Counted from the first letter of the stretch, positions 25,755-35,022 are shown. The stretch: DNA of 64,000 nt from Aliidongia dinghuensis (GCF_014643535.1 NZ_BMJQ01000003.1:372001-436000); one strand, 5' to 3'. Numbers and translations are program-made. Notes: generated by a model from the letters alone, not told the origin.

Positions 25755-26845
25755 GATCCGGCTACCGCCGTCTGTTGCGGGTCCTGCGCGAGCCGACCTC
25801 GATGGCAGCGCTCACGCCCGCGGAATGGACGAGCGTCGTCGCCGTCGCCCGGCATGCCGGCCTGCTGGCGCGCTTGGGCGAGCTCGCCCGGCGCGACGGC
25901 GTCTTCGACCGCATCCCGGAAAGCCCGGCCCATCACCTTGAAGCGGCGCGCGCCATCGCGGAGAAGCATCGGCGCGACATCCGCTGGGAAGTCGTGCATG
26001 TCGCGCGCAGCCTCGCTCCTCTGCCGGGACCGGCGGTCCTGCTCAAGGGAGCTTCCTATGTCGCAAGCGGCGTCTCGGCGCATCTCGGGCGCCTGTTCGG
26101 CGATATCGACATTATCGTGCCGCGTGCCCAGCTCGACGAGGCGGAGCATCTGCTGATGCTGGGTGGCTGGTTCTGCGACAAGCAATCGGCCTACGATATC
26201 CGCTACTACCGGCAATGGACGCATCAGCTGCCGCCGATGCGCCATCCGGTCCGCGAATCCGTGATCGACCTGCATCACGCGCTGCGTCCGCCGATCGCGC
26301 CCGGCAAGGTCGATACGTCCGACCTGTTCCGGGAGGCCCGCCCGACGGAGCTCGGGCTCTATATCCCCTCGCCCATGGACATGATCATCCACAGCGCGAC
26401 CCATCTGTTTTGCGCCATGGATTTTCGCAACGGCCTCAGGGACTTGTCGGATATCGACCTCTTGCTGCGCGAGTTCGGCACCAGCGACGGCTGGTGGCGC
26501 GACCTGGTCGACCGCAGCCGGCGCTTCGGCCTCGTCTCGCCGCTCGCCATGGCCATGCTCCATGCTCGACGCATGCTCGGCACACCGGTCCCGCCGGCGG
26601 TGCTCGCGGGTGCGCTCGAGGCGGCCGGCCGCGGCGAGCATCGCCTGCTCGACCGCCTGATCTCAGCCGCGCTGCCGCCGGCGAGTGTCGCCACGTCCAT
26701 GGCCGAAGCGGTCGCCCGCGGCCTGCTGTTCGCGCGCGGCTACCTCCTCGACATGCCGCCGCCGGTTCTGGCGGCGCATCTGACCCACAAGCTCGTGAGC
26801 CTGGTTCCGCGACAACGCGGATCTGAGCGCCCCGAGCCGGTATAA
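25751..26845 (+). CDS. Nucleotidyltransferase family protein (NTP_transf_5-like, 364 aa)
   Basis: Predicted nucleotidyltransferase of the uncharacterised PF14907 type. The key segment is VLLKGASYVASG, then LFGDIDIIVPRAQLDEAE (paired aspartates for metal binding). Further on come ESVIDLHHALRPP (third acidic position) and the PMDMIIHSATHLF and DLSDIDLLLREFG helices. ATG 25751 overlaps the kinase stop by 4 bases, and it is the last gene of the HprK-related operon. It might transfer a nucleotide to a protein or glycan; partner and reaction are unknown. A 15-base tandem duplication includes its stop codon. Confidence 0.82.
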   Translation: MRSGYRRLLRVLREPTSMAALTPAEWTSVVAVARHAGLLARLGELARRDGVFDRIPESPAHHLEAARAIAEKHRRDIRWEVVHVARSLAPLPGPAVLLKGASYVASGVSAHLGRLFGDIDIIVPRAQLDEAEHLLMLGGWFCDKQSAYDIRYYRQWTHQLPPMRHPVRESVIDLHHALRPPIAPGKVDTSDLFREARPTELGLYIPSPMDMIIHSATHLFCAMDFRNGLRDLSDIDLLLREFGTSDGWWRDLVDRSRRFGLVSPLAMAMLHARRMLGTPVPPAVLAGALEAAGRGEHRLLDRLISAALPPASVATSMAEAVARGLLFARGYLLDMPPPVLAAHLTHKLVSLVPRQRGSERPEPV

Positions 26846-26861
26846 CCCGAGCCGGTATAAC
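26832..26861 (+). repeat. 15-bp tandem duplication across a stop codon
   Basis: CCGAGCCGGTATAAC at 26832-26846 is repeated exactly at 26847-26861. The first copy supplies the last codons and TAA stop (26843-26845) of the nucleotidyltransferase gene. It is one of several similar short duplications at gene ends in this window. Confidence 0.92.
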
Positions 26862-26951
26862 AAGCATCTTGCGGACGCCGAGGCGTTCGCCCGTGCCCAC
26901 CGCAACCGTCGCGGCCGACCGCCGCGCCCGGAGGCGATCGGAGGAGTCTCG

Positions 26952-29033
26952 TTGCCTCAACCGTCGTACGAGATCATCAGCAACGTCCTGAGCGGGCTCC
27001 TGTTCCTGGGGCTGACGCTGCAGATGGCGATGCCCAAGAAGCGCTCGCGCATCGAGCGCATGGCGGCCGGCGTGCCGCCGCTGCTGACGCTTCTGCGGAT
27101 GGCGGCCCCTTGGCTCGGCGCCACGCCGGCGGTCGTCTGGACCGCGGAAGTCGCCCATCTCGCGGCCTGGGTCGGCCTGCTCGGCCTGTTCCGCTGCAAC
27201 CTGACGCAGAACAGCGGCTATCGCCTGCTCGCCCTCAAGCTGGCGCCGCCGGTGATCCTTTCGATCGGCATCGGCTGGCTCGTCGGACCGGACCCGAACC
27301 TCTTTGCCGTGATCGCCCTCATCTGGATCCTCGTGGTCGGCCTGGTCGAGCTCGAACAGATCATCCGGACGGCGTCCAGCGAGGATTCCTGGGCCATCAA
27401 GCATGCCGCGATCGGGATCGGCGCGATCCTGGGGCTCAACCTCTATTTCTATGCCGAAGGTCTGCTGCTGCGGCAGCTCAACCCGACGCTGGCACACGTC
27501 CGCTTCTTCGTCTATGCGCTGTGCGCCCCGCTGCTGATGATCTCGACGGCGCGCCTGCGCGGCTTCCGGCGGCGGATCCGCCTGTCGCGCCAGGGCGTGT
27601 TCCATTCGGCGGCCCTGATCCTCGTCGGCCTTTATTTCATGACGATGGCGCTCGCCGGCTATGCGATCCGCCAGTTGGGCGCGGCATGGGGCGAACTGCC
27701 GCAAGTCGCGTTCGGCTTTGCGGCGCTCATCCTGCTGCCGATGCTCCTCGCGTCCGCCTCCGCGCGCGCCAAGCTCAAGGTCTTCATCGCCAAGAATTTC
27801 TTCTCGCTGCGCTACGACTATCGCGAGGAGTGGCTGCGCTTCATCCAGACGGTCGCCCACGACGTGACCGAGACGAACCTGCATCTGCGCATCATCAAGG
27901 GCATCGCGGACATCGTCGAGGCGACCTGCGGCGCCCTCTGGCAGCGCAGCGACGAGGACCGCGCGTTCCTCTTGTCCGAGGCCTGGAACATGGGGGCGCA
28001 GCGCCTGCCGGCGGTGCCGCTCGCAGCCTCGCTCGTCGCCTATCTCGAGCAGACGGGCGCGATCATCGACCTCTACGAATATCAAGCGAAGCCCGAGCGC
28101 TATCCCAATCTCGAGCTCCCGGACTGGCTCGCGAGCCATCCGCGCGCCTGGCTCATCGTTCCGCTGCGCAGCCGCGAGCGGATGAGCGGCTTCGTCGTGC
28201 TCGGCGAGCCCCGGGCCCAGCGGTCGCTGATCTGGGAGGACTACGACATCCTGAAGACCGTCGGCCATCACGCCGCCGGCTACATGACCGAAGAGAAGGT
28301 GCTGAACGACCTGTCGGACGCTCGGCGCCTCGAGGCGTTCAACCGCCGCTTCGCCTTCATCATTCACGACATCAAGAATGTCGTCAGCCAGATGGCGCTC
28401 ATGCTGCGCAACGCGGAGCGGTTCGCCGGCAATCCCGAATTCCAGAAGGACATGCTCGAGACCGTCGCGAACTCGGTCGCCAACCTCACCACGCTGCTGC
28501 AGCAGATCAAGGCCGACACCCAGCCCGAACCGGCGGCCCAGCCGCACCCGGCCACCGAGGCGCCTCAGCTGCCGGCGACGCACGACCTGGCCCAAGTGAT
28601 GATCCCCGTCGCGCGGCGTTGGGCGCGGCAGCATTCCGGCCTGGTGACGGATATCGCCGCGGCCGAAACTTTGCAGGCAGCGCTGTCGCCGACCGACCTC
28701 GGGGCGGTGCTCGACCATCTGCTGCAGAACGCCGTCGAGGCGGCCGGCCCCGACGGGCGCATCACGCTCGCGATCGCCGCCGAGGAGGATCGGGCGGTCA
28801 TCTCGGTCGCAGACGACGGGCCCGGCATGTCGGAAGAATTCATCCGCGAGCAGCTGTTCCGCCCGCTCGTCTCCGGCAAGTCCGACGGCTACGGCCTCGG
28901 CGCCTTCCAATGCCGGGAGCTGGTGCGCGCCATGGGCGGCCGGCTCGAGGTCGAGAGCACGCCGGGCGCTGGAACCTGCTTCAAGATCTACCTGCGTGCG
29001 CAGCCTGAGCACGCATCGGCAACCGAGGCGTGA
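26952..29033 (+). CDS. prsK: PEP-CTERM system histidine kinase PrsK (693 aa)
   Basis: Membrane sensor kinase of the exosortase-linked two-component system. Roughly eight N-terminal transmembrane segments span residues 8-280. A GAF-like domain follows (LHLRIIKGIADIVEATCGAL to about residue 450), then the histidine box FIIHDIKNVVSQMALML with H472. The HATPase_c domain has LLQNAVEAAG (N box), VADDGPGMSEEF (G1) and KSDGYGLGAF (G2). Membrane, GAF and kinase layout and length match PrsK. The start is TTG 26952 with GAGGAG 5 bases upstream. prsR follows 121 bases later. The kinase probably senses an envelope state and controls phosphorylation of PrsR. Confidence 0.94.
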   Translation: MPQPSYEIISNVLSGLLFLGLTLQMAMPKKRSRIERMAAGVPPLLTLLRMAAPWLGATPAVVWTAEVAHLAAWVGLLGLFRCNLTQNSGYRLLALKLAPPVILSIGIGWLVGPDPNLFAVIALIWILVVGLVELEQIIRTASSEDSWAIKHAAIGIGAILGLNLYFYAEGLLLRQLNPTLAHVRFFVYALCAPLLMISTARLRGFRRRIRLSRQGVFHSAALILVGLYFMTMALAGYAIRQLGAAWGELPQVAFGFAALILLPMLLASASARAKLKVFIAKNFFSLRYDYREEWLRFIQTVAHDVTETNLHLRIIKGIADIVEATCGALWQRSDEDRAFLLSEAWNMGAQRLPAVPLAASLVAYLEQTGAIIDLYEYQAKPERYPNLELPDWLASHPRAWLIVPLRSRERMSGFVVLGEPRAQRSLIWEDYDILKTVGHHAAGYMTEEKVLNDLSDARRLEAFNRRFAFIIHDIKNVVSQMALMLRNAERFAGNPEFQKDMLETVANSVANLTTLLQQIKADTQPEPAAQPHPATEAPQLPATHDLAQVMIPVARRWARQHSGLVTDIAAAETLQAALSPTDLGAVLDHLLQNAVEAAGPDGRITLAIAAEEDRAVISVADDGPGMSEEFIREQLFRPLVSGKSDGYGLGAFQCRELVRAMGGRLEVESTPGAGTCFKIYLRAQPEHASATEA

Positions 29034-29154
29034 CGATGCACGCCAGCTCTCATCCCGTCGGGCCCGACGCCAATAGTCTCCGTCTCGTCACGCGTCCCGG
29101 ACGAGCGGTCTGCTATAGACACGGCCAGATCGAAAACATTACGGTTCAAATGCA

Positions 29155-30507
29155 ATGAGTCGCGCGGACAAGCTCCCTTCCCTGCTGATCGTCGAGGACG
29201 ATCTCGGCATCCAGAAACAGCTGAAATGGGCCCTCTCGGACCATTACGAGGTCGAGGTCGCCGGCGACCGGGCGAATGCCATGACGATCGTGCGGCGGTC
29301 GGAGCCGGCGGTCGCGATCCTGGACCTGGGTTTGCCGCCCGATCCGAACGGCGCGTCCGAGGGGCTCGCGATCCTTGAAGAGATCCTGTCGTTCCGCCCC
29401 ACGACCAAGGTGATCGTGTCGAGCGGCAACGGCGAGCGGCGCCACGCGCTGGAAGCGATCCGTATCGGCGCCTACGACTTCTATCCGAAGCCGGTCGACA
29501 TCGACGTTCTGCGCCTGATCGCCCAGCGTGCCGTGCATCTCCATGCGCTCGAGCTGGAAAATCAGCGCCTGGCCCAGATCCAGGCGCGCGGCGCGCTGCC
29601 CGGCGTCATTGCCGGCAGCCAGGCGATGCTCGAGGTCTGCCGGGTCGTCGAGCGCGTGGCGCCGGCCGACGTCCGGGTGCTGCTGACCGGCGAGAGCGGA
29701 ACCGGCAAGGAAGTGCTGGCGCGCGCGCTTCACGACAACAGTGCGCGCGCGGCCGGCAAGTTCATCGCGATCAATTGCGCGGCGGTGCCGGAGAACCTGC
29801 TCGAAAGCGAGCTGTTCGGTCACGAGAAGGGCGCCTTCACCGGCGCCGTCAAGACGACCATCGGCAAGTTCGAGCAGGCGAACGGCGGGACCCTGTTCCT
29901 GGACGAGATCGGCGACATGCCGATGGCGCTGCAGAGCAAGCTCCTGCGCTTCCTGCAGGAGCGCGTGGTCGAGCGGGTCGGCGGGCGCAATTCGATCGCG
30001 GTCGACGTGCGCGTCATCGCCGCGACCAACCGGAACCTGGCTGAGATGATCACGGCCGGTGCGTTCCGCGAGGACCTGTTCTATCGCCTGAGCGAGATCG
30101 AACTGCATATCCCGCCGCTGCGCGACCGCATGGGCGACCCGGTGCTGCTCGCCCGCTATTTCTTCGAGCGCTTCAACAGCACGCTCGGCCGCGCCGTCAA
30201 AGGCTTCGCACCCGACGCGCTTGCGGCCATGTCGGCTTATCAATGGCCGGGCAATGTGCGCGAGCTCGAGAACCGGGTGAAGCGGGCGCTCGTGCTGGCG
30301 GCCGGCGACCTCATCACCGCGGCCGACCTCGGCATCAGCGCCGGGCATTTCCCGTCGCTGCGCGAGTTGCGCGAGCGGGCCGACCGCGAGGCGGTGACAA
30401 GCGCGCTGGCGCTCGCCGGCGACAATGTCTCGGCCGCGGCCAAGCTGCTCGGCATCAGTCGCCCGACGCTCTACGAGCTGATGAACTCGCTGTCGATCCG
30501 CACCTGA
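29155..30507 (+). CDS. prsR: PEP-CTERM-box response regulator PrsR, sigma-54 activator (450 aa)
   Basis: NtrC-type response regulator. The receiver domain has acidic D15/D16 and phospho-acceptor D57 (AILDLGLPP). The AAA+ domain follows with Walker A GESGTGKE (about 179-186), GAFTGA (about 226-231, the sigma-54 contact loop), Walker B GTLFLDEIGD and the arginine-finger region FREDLFYRLSEIE. The C-terminal Fis-type helix-turn-helix ends VSAAAKLLGISRPTLYELM. ATG 29155 is the only sensible start. It is expected to activate sigma-54 promoters of PEP-CTERM genes, and the site at 16949 is a good candidate target. The partner kinase PrsK is directly upstream, and the stp1 transferase gene follows after 24 bases. 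Confidence 0.96.
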   Translation: MSRADKLPSLLIVEDDLGIQKQLKWALSDHYEVEVAGDRANAMTIVRRSEPAVAILDLGLPPDPNGASEGLAILEEILSFRPTTKVIVSSGNGERRHALEAIRIGAYDFYPKPVDIDVLRLIAQRAVHLHALELENQRLAQIQARGALPGVIAGSQAMLEVCRVVERVAPADVRVLLTGESGTGKEVLARALHDNSARAAGKFIAINCAAVPENLLESELFGHEKGAFTGAVKTTIGKFEQANGGTLFLDEIGDMPMALQSKLLRFLQERVVERVGGRNSIAVDVRVIAATNRNLAEMITAGAFREDLFYRLSEIELHIPPLRDRMGDPVLLARYFFERFNSTLGRAVKGFAPDALAAMSAYQWPGNVRELENRVKRALVLAAGDLITAADLGISAGHFPSLRELRERADREAVTSALALAGDNVSAAAKLLGISRPTLYELMNSLSIRT

Positions 30508-30531
30508 CCCGAGGCCGACAGGTCCATCGAC

Positions 30532-31755
30532 ATGGCCGAAGTGCTGTTCCTGTGCCAGCGGATTCCGTTTCCGCCGAACAAGGGCGACAAGATCCGCTCG
30601 TTCAACATCCTGCGGCACTTGGCGGAGCGCCATACCGTGCGCGTCGGCAGCTTCGTCGACGATCCGGCGGACTGGCAATATGCCGAGCCGCTCAAGGCCC
30701 ACTGTGCGGAGCTGTTCCTGGCGCCGCTCACGCGGCGTTGGGCGACGCTCCGGAGCGCCAGCGGGCTGATCGACGATCTGCCGCTGTCCGTGCCGTTCTA
30801 CCGTGACCGGCGGCTCGCCGCCTGGGTCGCGCGCACACTCGCCCGGACGCCGGCGGATGCGGTCTTCGTGTTCTCGTCCGCCATGGCGCAGTACGTCCCC
30901 GAAGGACCGATGCGGCCGCGCCGCTTCGCCATGGATTTCGTCGACGTCGACGCGATGAAATGGGCTGCCTATGCCGAGACCAAGCACGGTGCCGCCGGCT
31001 GGATCTATCGGCGCGAGGCGCGGAAGCTCTTGGCCCATGACCGCCGGGTGGCCGAACGCGCCGACATCAGCCTGTTCGTTTCGGACCGTGAGGCCGAGCT
31101 GTTCCGCGGCCTGGCGCCGGAAAGCGCCGGCCGGGTCCACGCCCTTTCCAACGGGGTCGATTCAGCCTATTTCGACCCAGGCCAGGTCGGCTCGGCGGAC
31201 GCGACGGCGTCGTCCCCTCGCCCGCGCCTGGTCTTCACCGGCGCCATGGACTATTGGCCCAACGTCGAAGCCGTCGTCTGGTTCGCCGATCATATCCTGC
31301 CCGGCGTGCAGGCGCGGCATCCCGAGGCGCGCTTCCAGATCGTGGGCCTCAACCCCGACAAGCGGGTCCAGGAGCTCGCCGGACGGCCCGGCATCGAGGT
31401 GACCGGGCGCGTGCCCGACGTCCGGCCGTATCTGGCCGGCGCCGATGCGGTCGTGGCCCCCATGGGCATCGCGCGCGGCATCCAGAACAAGATCCTCGAG
31501 GCGATGGCAATGGCCCGGCCGGTCGTCGTCTCGCCCGAGGGGCTTGAAGGCATTGCCGCGGCCGATGGCCGCGAGGTGCTCACGGCCGAGCGGGAGCCGG
31601 CGGCCTTCCTCGCCCGAACGCTCGCCGCCCTCGACCCGGCGACCAGTCATCCGATCGCCGCCGCCGCCCGGGCATTCGTGCTCGAGCGCTTTTCCTGGGA
31701 CAGCACGCTCGACCGCCTGGATCGGCATATTTTTGCAAACGGTGGTGGAAACTAG
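30532..31755 (+). CDS. Sugar transferase, PEP-CTERM/EpsH1 system associated (stp1 type, 407 aa)
   Basis: GT4 transferase of the exosortase-associated stp1 subfamily. The N-terminal block VLFLCQRIPFPPNKGDKIRS is diagnostic in my memory of the family. Further blocks are FAMDFVDVDAMKWAAYAETK, LFVSDREAELFRGL, ALSNGVDSAYF, FTGAMDYWPNVEAVVWFADH and the donor site IARGIQNKILEAMAMARPVV. It starts 24 bases after prsR and is probably in the same transcript. It would add a sugar to the undecaprenyl-linked repeat unit after the EpsB-type initiating transferase encoded at 32177. Confidence 0.93.
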   Translation: MAEVLFLCQRIPFPPNKGDKIRSFNILRHLAERHTVRVGSFVDDPADWQYAEPLKAHCAELFLAPLTRRWATLRSASGLIDDLPLSVPFYRDRRLAAWVARTLARTPADAVFVFSSAMAQYVPEGPMRPRRFAMDFVDVDAMKWAAYAETKHGAAGWIYRREARKLLAHDRRVAERADISLFVSDREAELFRGLAPESAGRVHALSNGVDSAYFDPGQVGSADATASSPRPRLVFTGAMDYWPNVEAVVWFADHILPGVQARHPEARFQIVGLNPDKRVQELAGRPGIEVTGRVPDVRPYLAGADAVVAPMGIARGIQNKILEAMAMARPVVVSPEGLEGIAAADGREVLTAEREPAAFLARTLAALDPATSHPIAAAARAFVLERFSWDSTLDRLDRHIFANGGGN

Positions 31756-32176
31756 TCGGCCGTCGCGCTCATGGGCGTCACACGGCACCGTTGCGTAGGC
31801 GAAAATATCGAGGGCATGCCCCGTCGCGCCAAGAGGCCGGCCTCGTCCCATGCAGCAGACGCAATGGACATAATAGTCGAGTGAATTCGGTCACAGCGAT
31901 TTTGACGCAAAATTTTTACAAATATTTGGCATCACGGCAACGCTCGTGGCCGCATCTTTTGCGCCGCGGCGATGCGGCGCAGAATCGAAGCCTGCTGACG
32001 TTGTCGAGACCTTTTGAAGCCGCCCACGAAATTAACATAATTTGAAGGCTTTTTATGATAAGTGTTGGGCCATAACGAACATGCCTTTCTCACGCTCACT
32101 CCGCTTCAGGGGTGGCGGATTTCGCGCTGAAAACGCTTTGTCGACGCCGCTTCGATAAGCACGGTGGATCAAGAAA
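31756..32176. other. 421-base intergenic region ahead of the EpsB-type gene
   Basis: The region is clearly more AT-rich than its surroundings between 31890 and 32060. It holds an 8-bp hairpin (arms 31960-31967 and 31974-31981) and a candidate sigma-70 promoter at 32032-32059. Short frames on both strands lack ribosome sites and recognisable sequence, and I see no gene. Confidence 0.55.
32032..32059 (+). promoter_or_regulatory. Candidate sigma-70 promoter for the EpsB-type gene
   Basis: TTAACA (32032-32037) and TATGAT (32054-32059) with a 16-base spacer fit a -35/-10 pair in the AT-rich part of the gap, about 118 bases before the ATG at 32177. This is inferred from pattern only. Confidence 0.4.
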
Positions 32177-33613
32177 ATGTTTGTCAACCAGCGATATATA
32201 CCGAATTCCAGTTTCGTTTTGGCGCTTTTGGACTTCGCGGCACTCGTCCTCGCCCAAGCGCTGATATTCGGCGAGGTCTACGAGCGGCTCCAACTCGCCT
32301 CTGCGTGGCAGGCGGGAGCATTCCTGACGCCCTATATCCTGACCAACATCCTGTTCCTCTATGCCGTCGGCTGCTTCCGGCAGGACACGCTGATCAATCC
32401 TATCGGCTCGATGTCGCGCGTCCCCGTCGCGCTGATCTTTACCGGCGGGCTGCTGTTCTTCTATCTGCACTACGGTCTCGCCGCGGTCTATTCGAACGCC
32501 GCGGTGTTCCGCAGCATCAGCGCCTGCGCGATTATCGTGCTGACCACGACCGGCATCTCGTTCGGTGCCGCGAGCGCCAGCCGGATGCTGTTCTACTTCA
32601 TGATCCGCCGCCATTGGTTCCGGCGACGCATCCTCGTGATCGGCACCGGCCAGCGGGGCGCCTACCTCCAGTCGCTCATGAACCAGGCGACCCACAAGGC
32701 GGTGTCGAACCTGATGTTCGTGCCGCAGAGCGTGCTTGGTATCGCGGATTCCATCTCGAGCCCGGCCGAGACCGTGTCCAGCACCGCGATCATCGCCGTT
32801 GGCAACAAGTCGATCGAGGAACTGGCCGAGGAGCTCGGCGTCGACGAGATCGTCGTCGCGGTCGACGAGCGGCGCGGCCTGTCGATCAAGCGGCTCTTGG
32901 CGTGCAAGGCCGCCGGCATCCCGGTTACCGAGTTCGCGACCTTCATCGAGCGTGAGACCGGCCGTGTCGATTTGCGCTGGCTCGAGCTCTCCTGGCTCGT
33001 CTATTCCCACGGCTTCCAGCGGCGTGCGCTCGACATCGCCATCAAGCGCGTATTCGACATCACGCTCAGCCTCTTCATCCTGGCGGTGACCTGCCCGGTC
33101 CTGCTGGCCGCGATGCTCGCGGTTTATATCGAAAGCGGCGCGCCGATCTTCTACCGGCAGGAGCGGGTGACGAGCTTCGGCCGCGCCTTCCGCCTGATCA
33201 AGCTGCGCTCGATGCGTCAGGACGCCGAGAAGGCCGGCGCGCAATGGGCGAGCGTCAACGACAGCCGCGTCACCAAGGTCGGCGCGTTCCTGCGCAAGTC
33301 GCGCATCGACGAGATCCCGCAGCTGTTCAACGTCATCCTGGGTGACATGTCGCTGGTCGGGCCGCGGCCGGAGCGCCCGGTGTTCACGGCGCAGCTGTCG
33401 AAAGCCATCTCGCTCTACGACCTGCGCCATTCCGTGCGCGCCGGCCTCACCGGCTGGGCCCAGATCAATTATCCGTACGGCGCCTCGGTCGAGGATTCGC
33501 GCAAGAAGCTCGAATACGACCTCTACTATATTAAGAACTACAGCATCATCCGCGATGCGCTGATCCTGCTGCAGACGCTGCGCGTCGTCATCTGGAACAC
33601 GGGCGCGCGGTGA
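32177..33613 (+). CDS. EpsB-type polyprenyl sugar-phosphate transferase, PEP-CTERM associated (478 aa)
   Basis: Initiating transferase that places the first sugar-1-phosphate on undecaprenyl phosphate. About four N-terminal transmembrane segments precede a Rossmann-like CoA-binding-type domain (ILVIGTGQRGAYLQSLM). One more membrane helix (LSLFILAVTCPVLLAAML) leads into the bacterial sugar transferase domain, with FYRQERVTSFGRAFRLIKLR, SRIDEIPQLFNVILGDMSLV, GPRPERPVF and GLTGWAQINYPYG. Length and blocks match the PEP-CTERM EpsB_2 subfamily. It stands alone after a 421-base gap and is followed by an acyltransferase gene. It probably begins the same repeat unit served by stp1 and the other transferases. 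Confidence 0.94.
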   Translation: MFVNQRYIPNSSFVLALLDFAALVLAQALIFGEVYERLQLASAWQAGAFLTPYILTNILFLYAVGCFRQDTLINPIGSMSRVPVALIFTGGLLFFYLHYGLAAVYSNAAVFRSISACAIIVLTTTGISFGAASASRMLFYFMIRRHWFRRRILVIGTGQRGAYLQSLMNQATHKAVSNLMFVPQSVLGIADSISSPAETVSSTAIIAVGNKSIEELAEELGVDEIVVAVDERRGLSIKRLLACKAAGIPVTEFATFIERETGRVDLRWLELSWLVYSHGFQRRALDIAIKRVFDITLSLFILAVTCPVLLAAMLAVYIESGAPIFYRQERVTSFGRAFRLIKLRSMRQDAEKAGAQWASVNDSRVTKVGAFLRKSRIDEIPQLFNVILGDMSLVGPRPERPVFTAQLSKAISLYDLRHSVRAGLTGWAQINYPYGASVEDSRKKLEYDLYYIKNYSIIRDALILLQTLRVVIWNTGAR

Positions 33614-33684
33614 GACGCGCCCCACAGGCGGCCCCGGCAGCATCGGATTTGGAGATGCGCTGCCGGGCCCAGGCCTGAAGCGCG

Positions 33685-34977
33685 ATGAAGGACGGTGCCC
33701 CATCGTTCGTCGCTGACGCCGGGTCGCCATTGCACCAAGGCCAGCCATCGATCACCCCCCAAGAAACGACGGGGGACGTTCCGAGAGAACGAGCGGTGCC
33801 GCGGACCAGGAGATTCGCATTTATTAATGCACTCCGAGGGTACGCCGTTCTATTCGTGATCACCGCTCACACGGGCACGGCGTTCGCGGAGTTGCCCTAC
33901 CCGCTCAAAAGACTGACAAATTTCGGCTGGAACGGTGTTCAGCTGTTCTTCTTGATGAGTTGCGTCACGCTGCTCATGTCCTGGCGCTCGGAAGAGACCG
34001 ATGGCCGCGCCAGCGCACTGGATTTTTACGTCCGCCGAATGTTTCGTATTTCGCCAATGTACTATCTGGCGGCGCTCTTTTACTTCTTGGTCGAGCCGCC
34101 GCCAACCGGCTTTGATCTGAAACAGCTGCTGGCGGCATTAGCATTCGTCAACGCGTGGCACCCGGCCCTGGCGCCGACGGTTCTGGATCGCTGGAATGTT
34201 GTTCCCGGCGGCTGGAGCATCAGCGTCGAGTTCATGTTCTACTTCATGTTTCCCTTGATGGCCGCGCTGGTCCGTTCGATGCGCGCCGCGTTGCTGTTCT
34301 GCGGATTGGCGGTCCTGGCCGGATGCGTGGTCAACCCGGTCATGGAACAAGCGTTGCGCGACAATTACAGCACAACGGCGGTCCAAAATTTCCTGTACTT
34401 CTGGTTTCCCAACCAGATCTCCGTTTTCGCTTTGGGAACGGTGCTGTATTTCATCCTTCTGTGGGTGCAGGCGAACCCGCTGAGCTGGATTTCGGCAGCG
34501 CTGCGCCGCCACAGCGCGGCCATCATATGCGCGTGCCTCGGAGCGTGCGCCATCTCCACGGCCCTGCCCTTTCCTGAGCGGCTTCCGTTCTCGTTCCCAC
34601 TGCTGATACCGACCTTTCTCGTCGCGTCGCTGATCTTTGTCGTGATCGTCGCAGCGATGGCGACCAGCCCGCGAAGCCCTTTCGTCAACCGTTTCGCCTG
34701 CGAACTCGGAAAGGTCAGCTTCAGCGCATACCTTTTCCACTTTGCAGTGCTTCACGAGCTGCCGCGGCTGCTTCCAATTCTATTCGATACTGATGCTACC
34801 GGCTGGCGGGCCATCTTCTCATGCTTCGCGCTCTGGCTCGCGACCGTTTCGACGACCTATGGGCTATCGGCCATCACCTTCCATACCGTCGAAGACCCGA
34901 TGATTCGCATGGGCAGGCGATTGCTTCGGCTACGGCGTAAGAATGACCGGATAGCGACGGCTGGCCAGGCGTCGTGA
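33685..34977 (+). CDS. Acyltransferase family 3 (OafA/YrhL-like) membrane protein (430 aa)
   Basis: Integral membrane O-acyltransferase of the acyltransferase-3 superfamily, with about ten transmembrane segments. The N-terminal INALRGYAVLFVITAHTGTA contains the R and H typical of the family (RGxAxxxVxxxH). A second motif is FYVRRMFRISPMYYL, and WSISVEFMFYFMFPLMAAL matches the S-x-E block. It would acetylate or otherwise acylate a surface glycan from the cytoplasmic side. ATG 33685 gives a polar 45-residue lead; a GTG at 33796 just before PRTRRFAF is an alternative. Codon use is less GC-biased than the neighbours, a possible sign of more recent acquisition. Confidence 0.88.
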   Translation: MKDGAPSFVADAGSPLHQGQPSITPQETTGDVPRERAVPRTRRFAFINALRGYAVLFVITAHTGTAFAELPYPLKRLTNFGWNGVQLFFLMSCVTLLMSWRSEETDGRASALDFYVRRMFRISPMYYLAALFYFLVEPPPTGFDLKQLLAALAFVNAWHPALAPTVLDRWNVVPGGWSISVEFMFYFMFPLMAALVRSMRAALLFCGLAVLAGCVVNPVMEQALRDNYSTTAVQNFLYFWFPNQISVFALGTVLYFILLWVQANPLSWISAALRRHSAAIICACLGACAISTALPFPERLPFSFPLLIPTFLVASLIFVVIVAAMATSPRSPFVNRFACELGKVSFSAYLFHFAVLHELPRLLPILFDTDATGWRAIFSCFALWLATVSTTYGLSAITFHTVEDPMIRMGRRLLRLRRKNDRIATAGQAS

Positions 34978-35022
34978 AACCCGGCGGCGATCAAGCGTGC
35001 GATCCGCCCTCCGCCGTTCCAG

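Noticed and set aside
26436..29012. 858-codon minus-strand frame opposite prsK and the nucleotidyltransferase
   Set aside because: The plus strand encodes clear kinase motifs across the same interval; the antisense product has none.
29130..29160. tRNA T-loop-like GGTTCAAAT just before prsR
   Set aside because: No acceptor or anticodon stems could be folded around it.
31960..31981. 8-bp hairpin in the gap before the EpsB-type gene as a terminator of stp1
   Set aside because: No T-run follows on the plus strand and it lies more than 200 bases after the stop.
31791..32045. 84-codon plus-strand frame in the gap before the EpsB-type gene
   Set aside because: Composition is that of random translation, it has no ribosome site, and it overlaps the candidate promoter.
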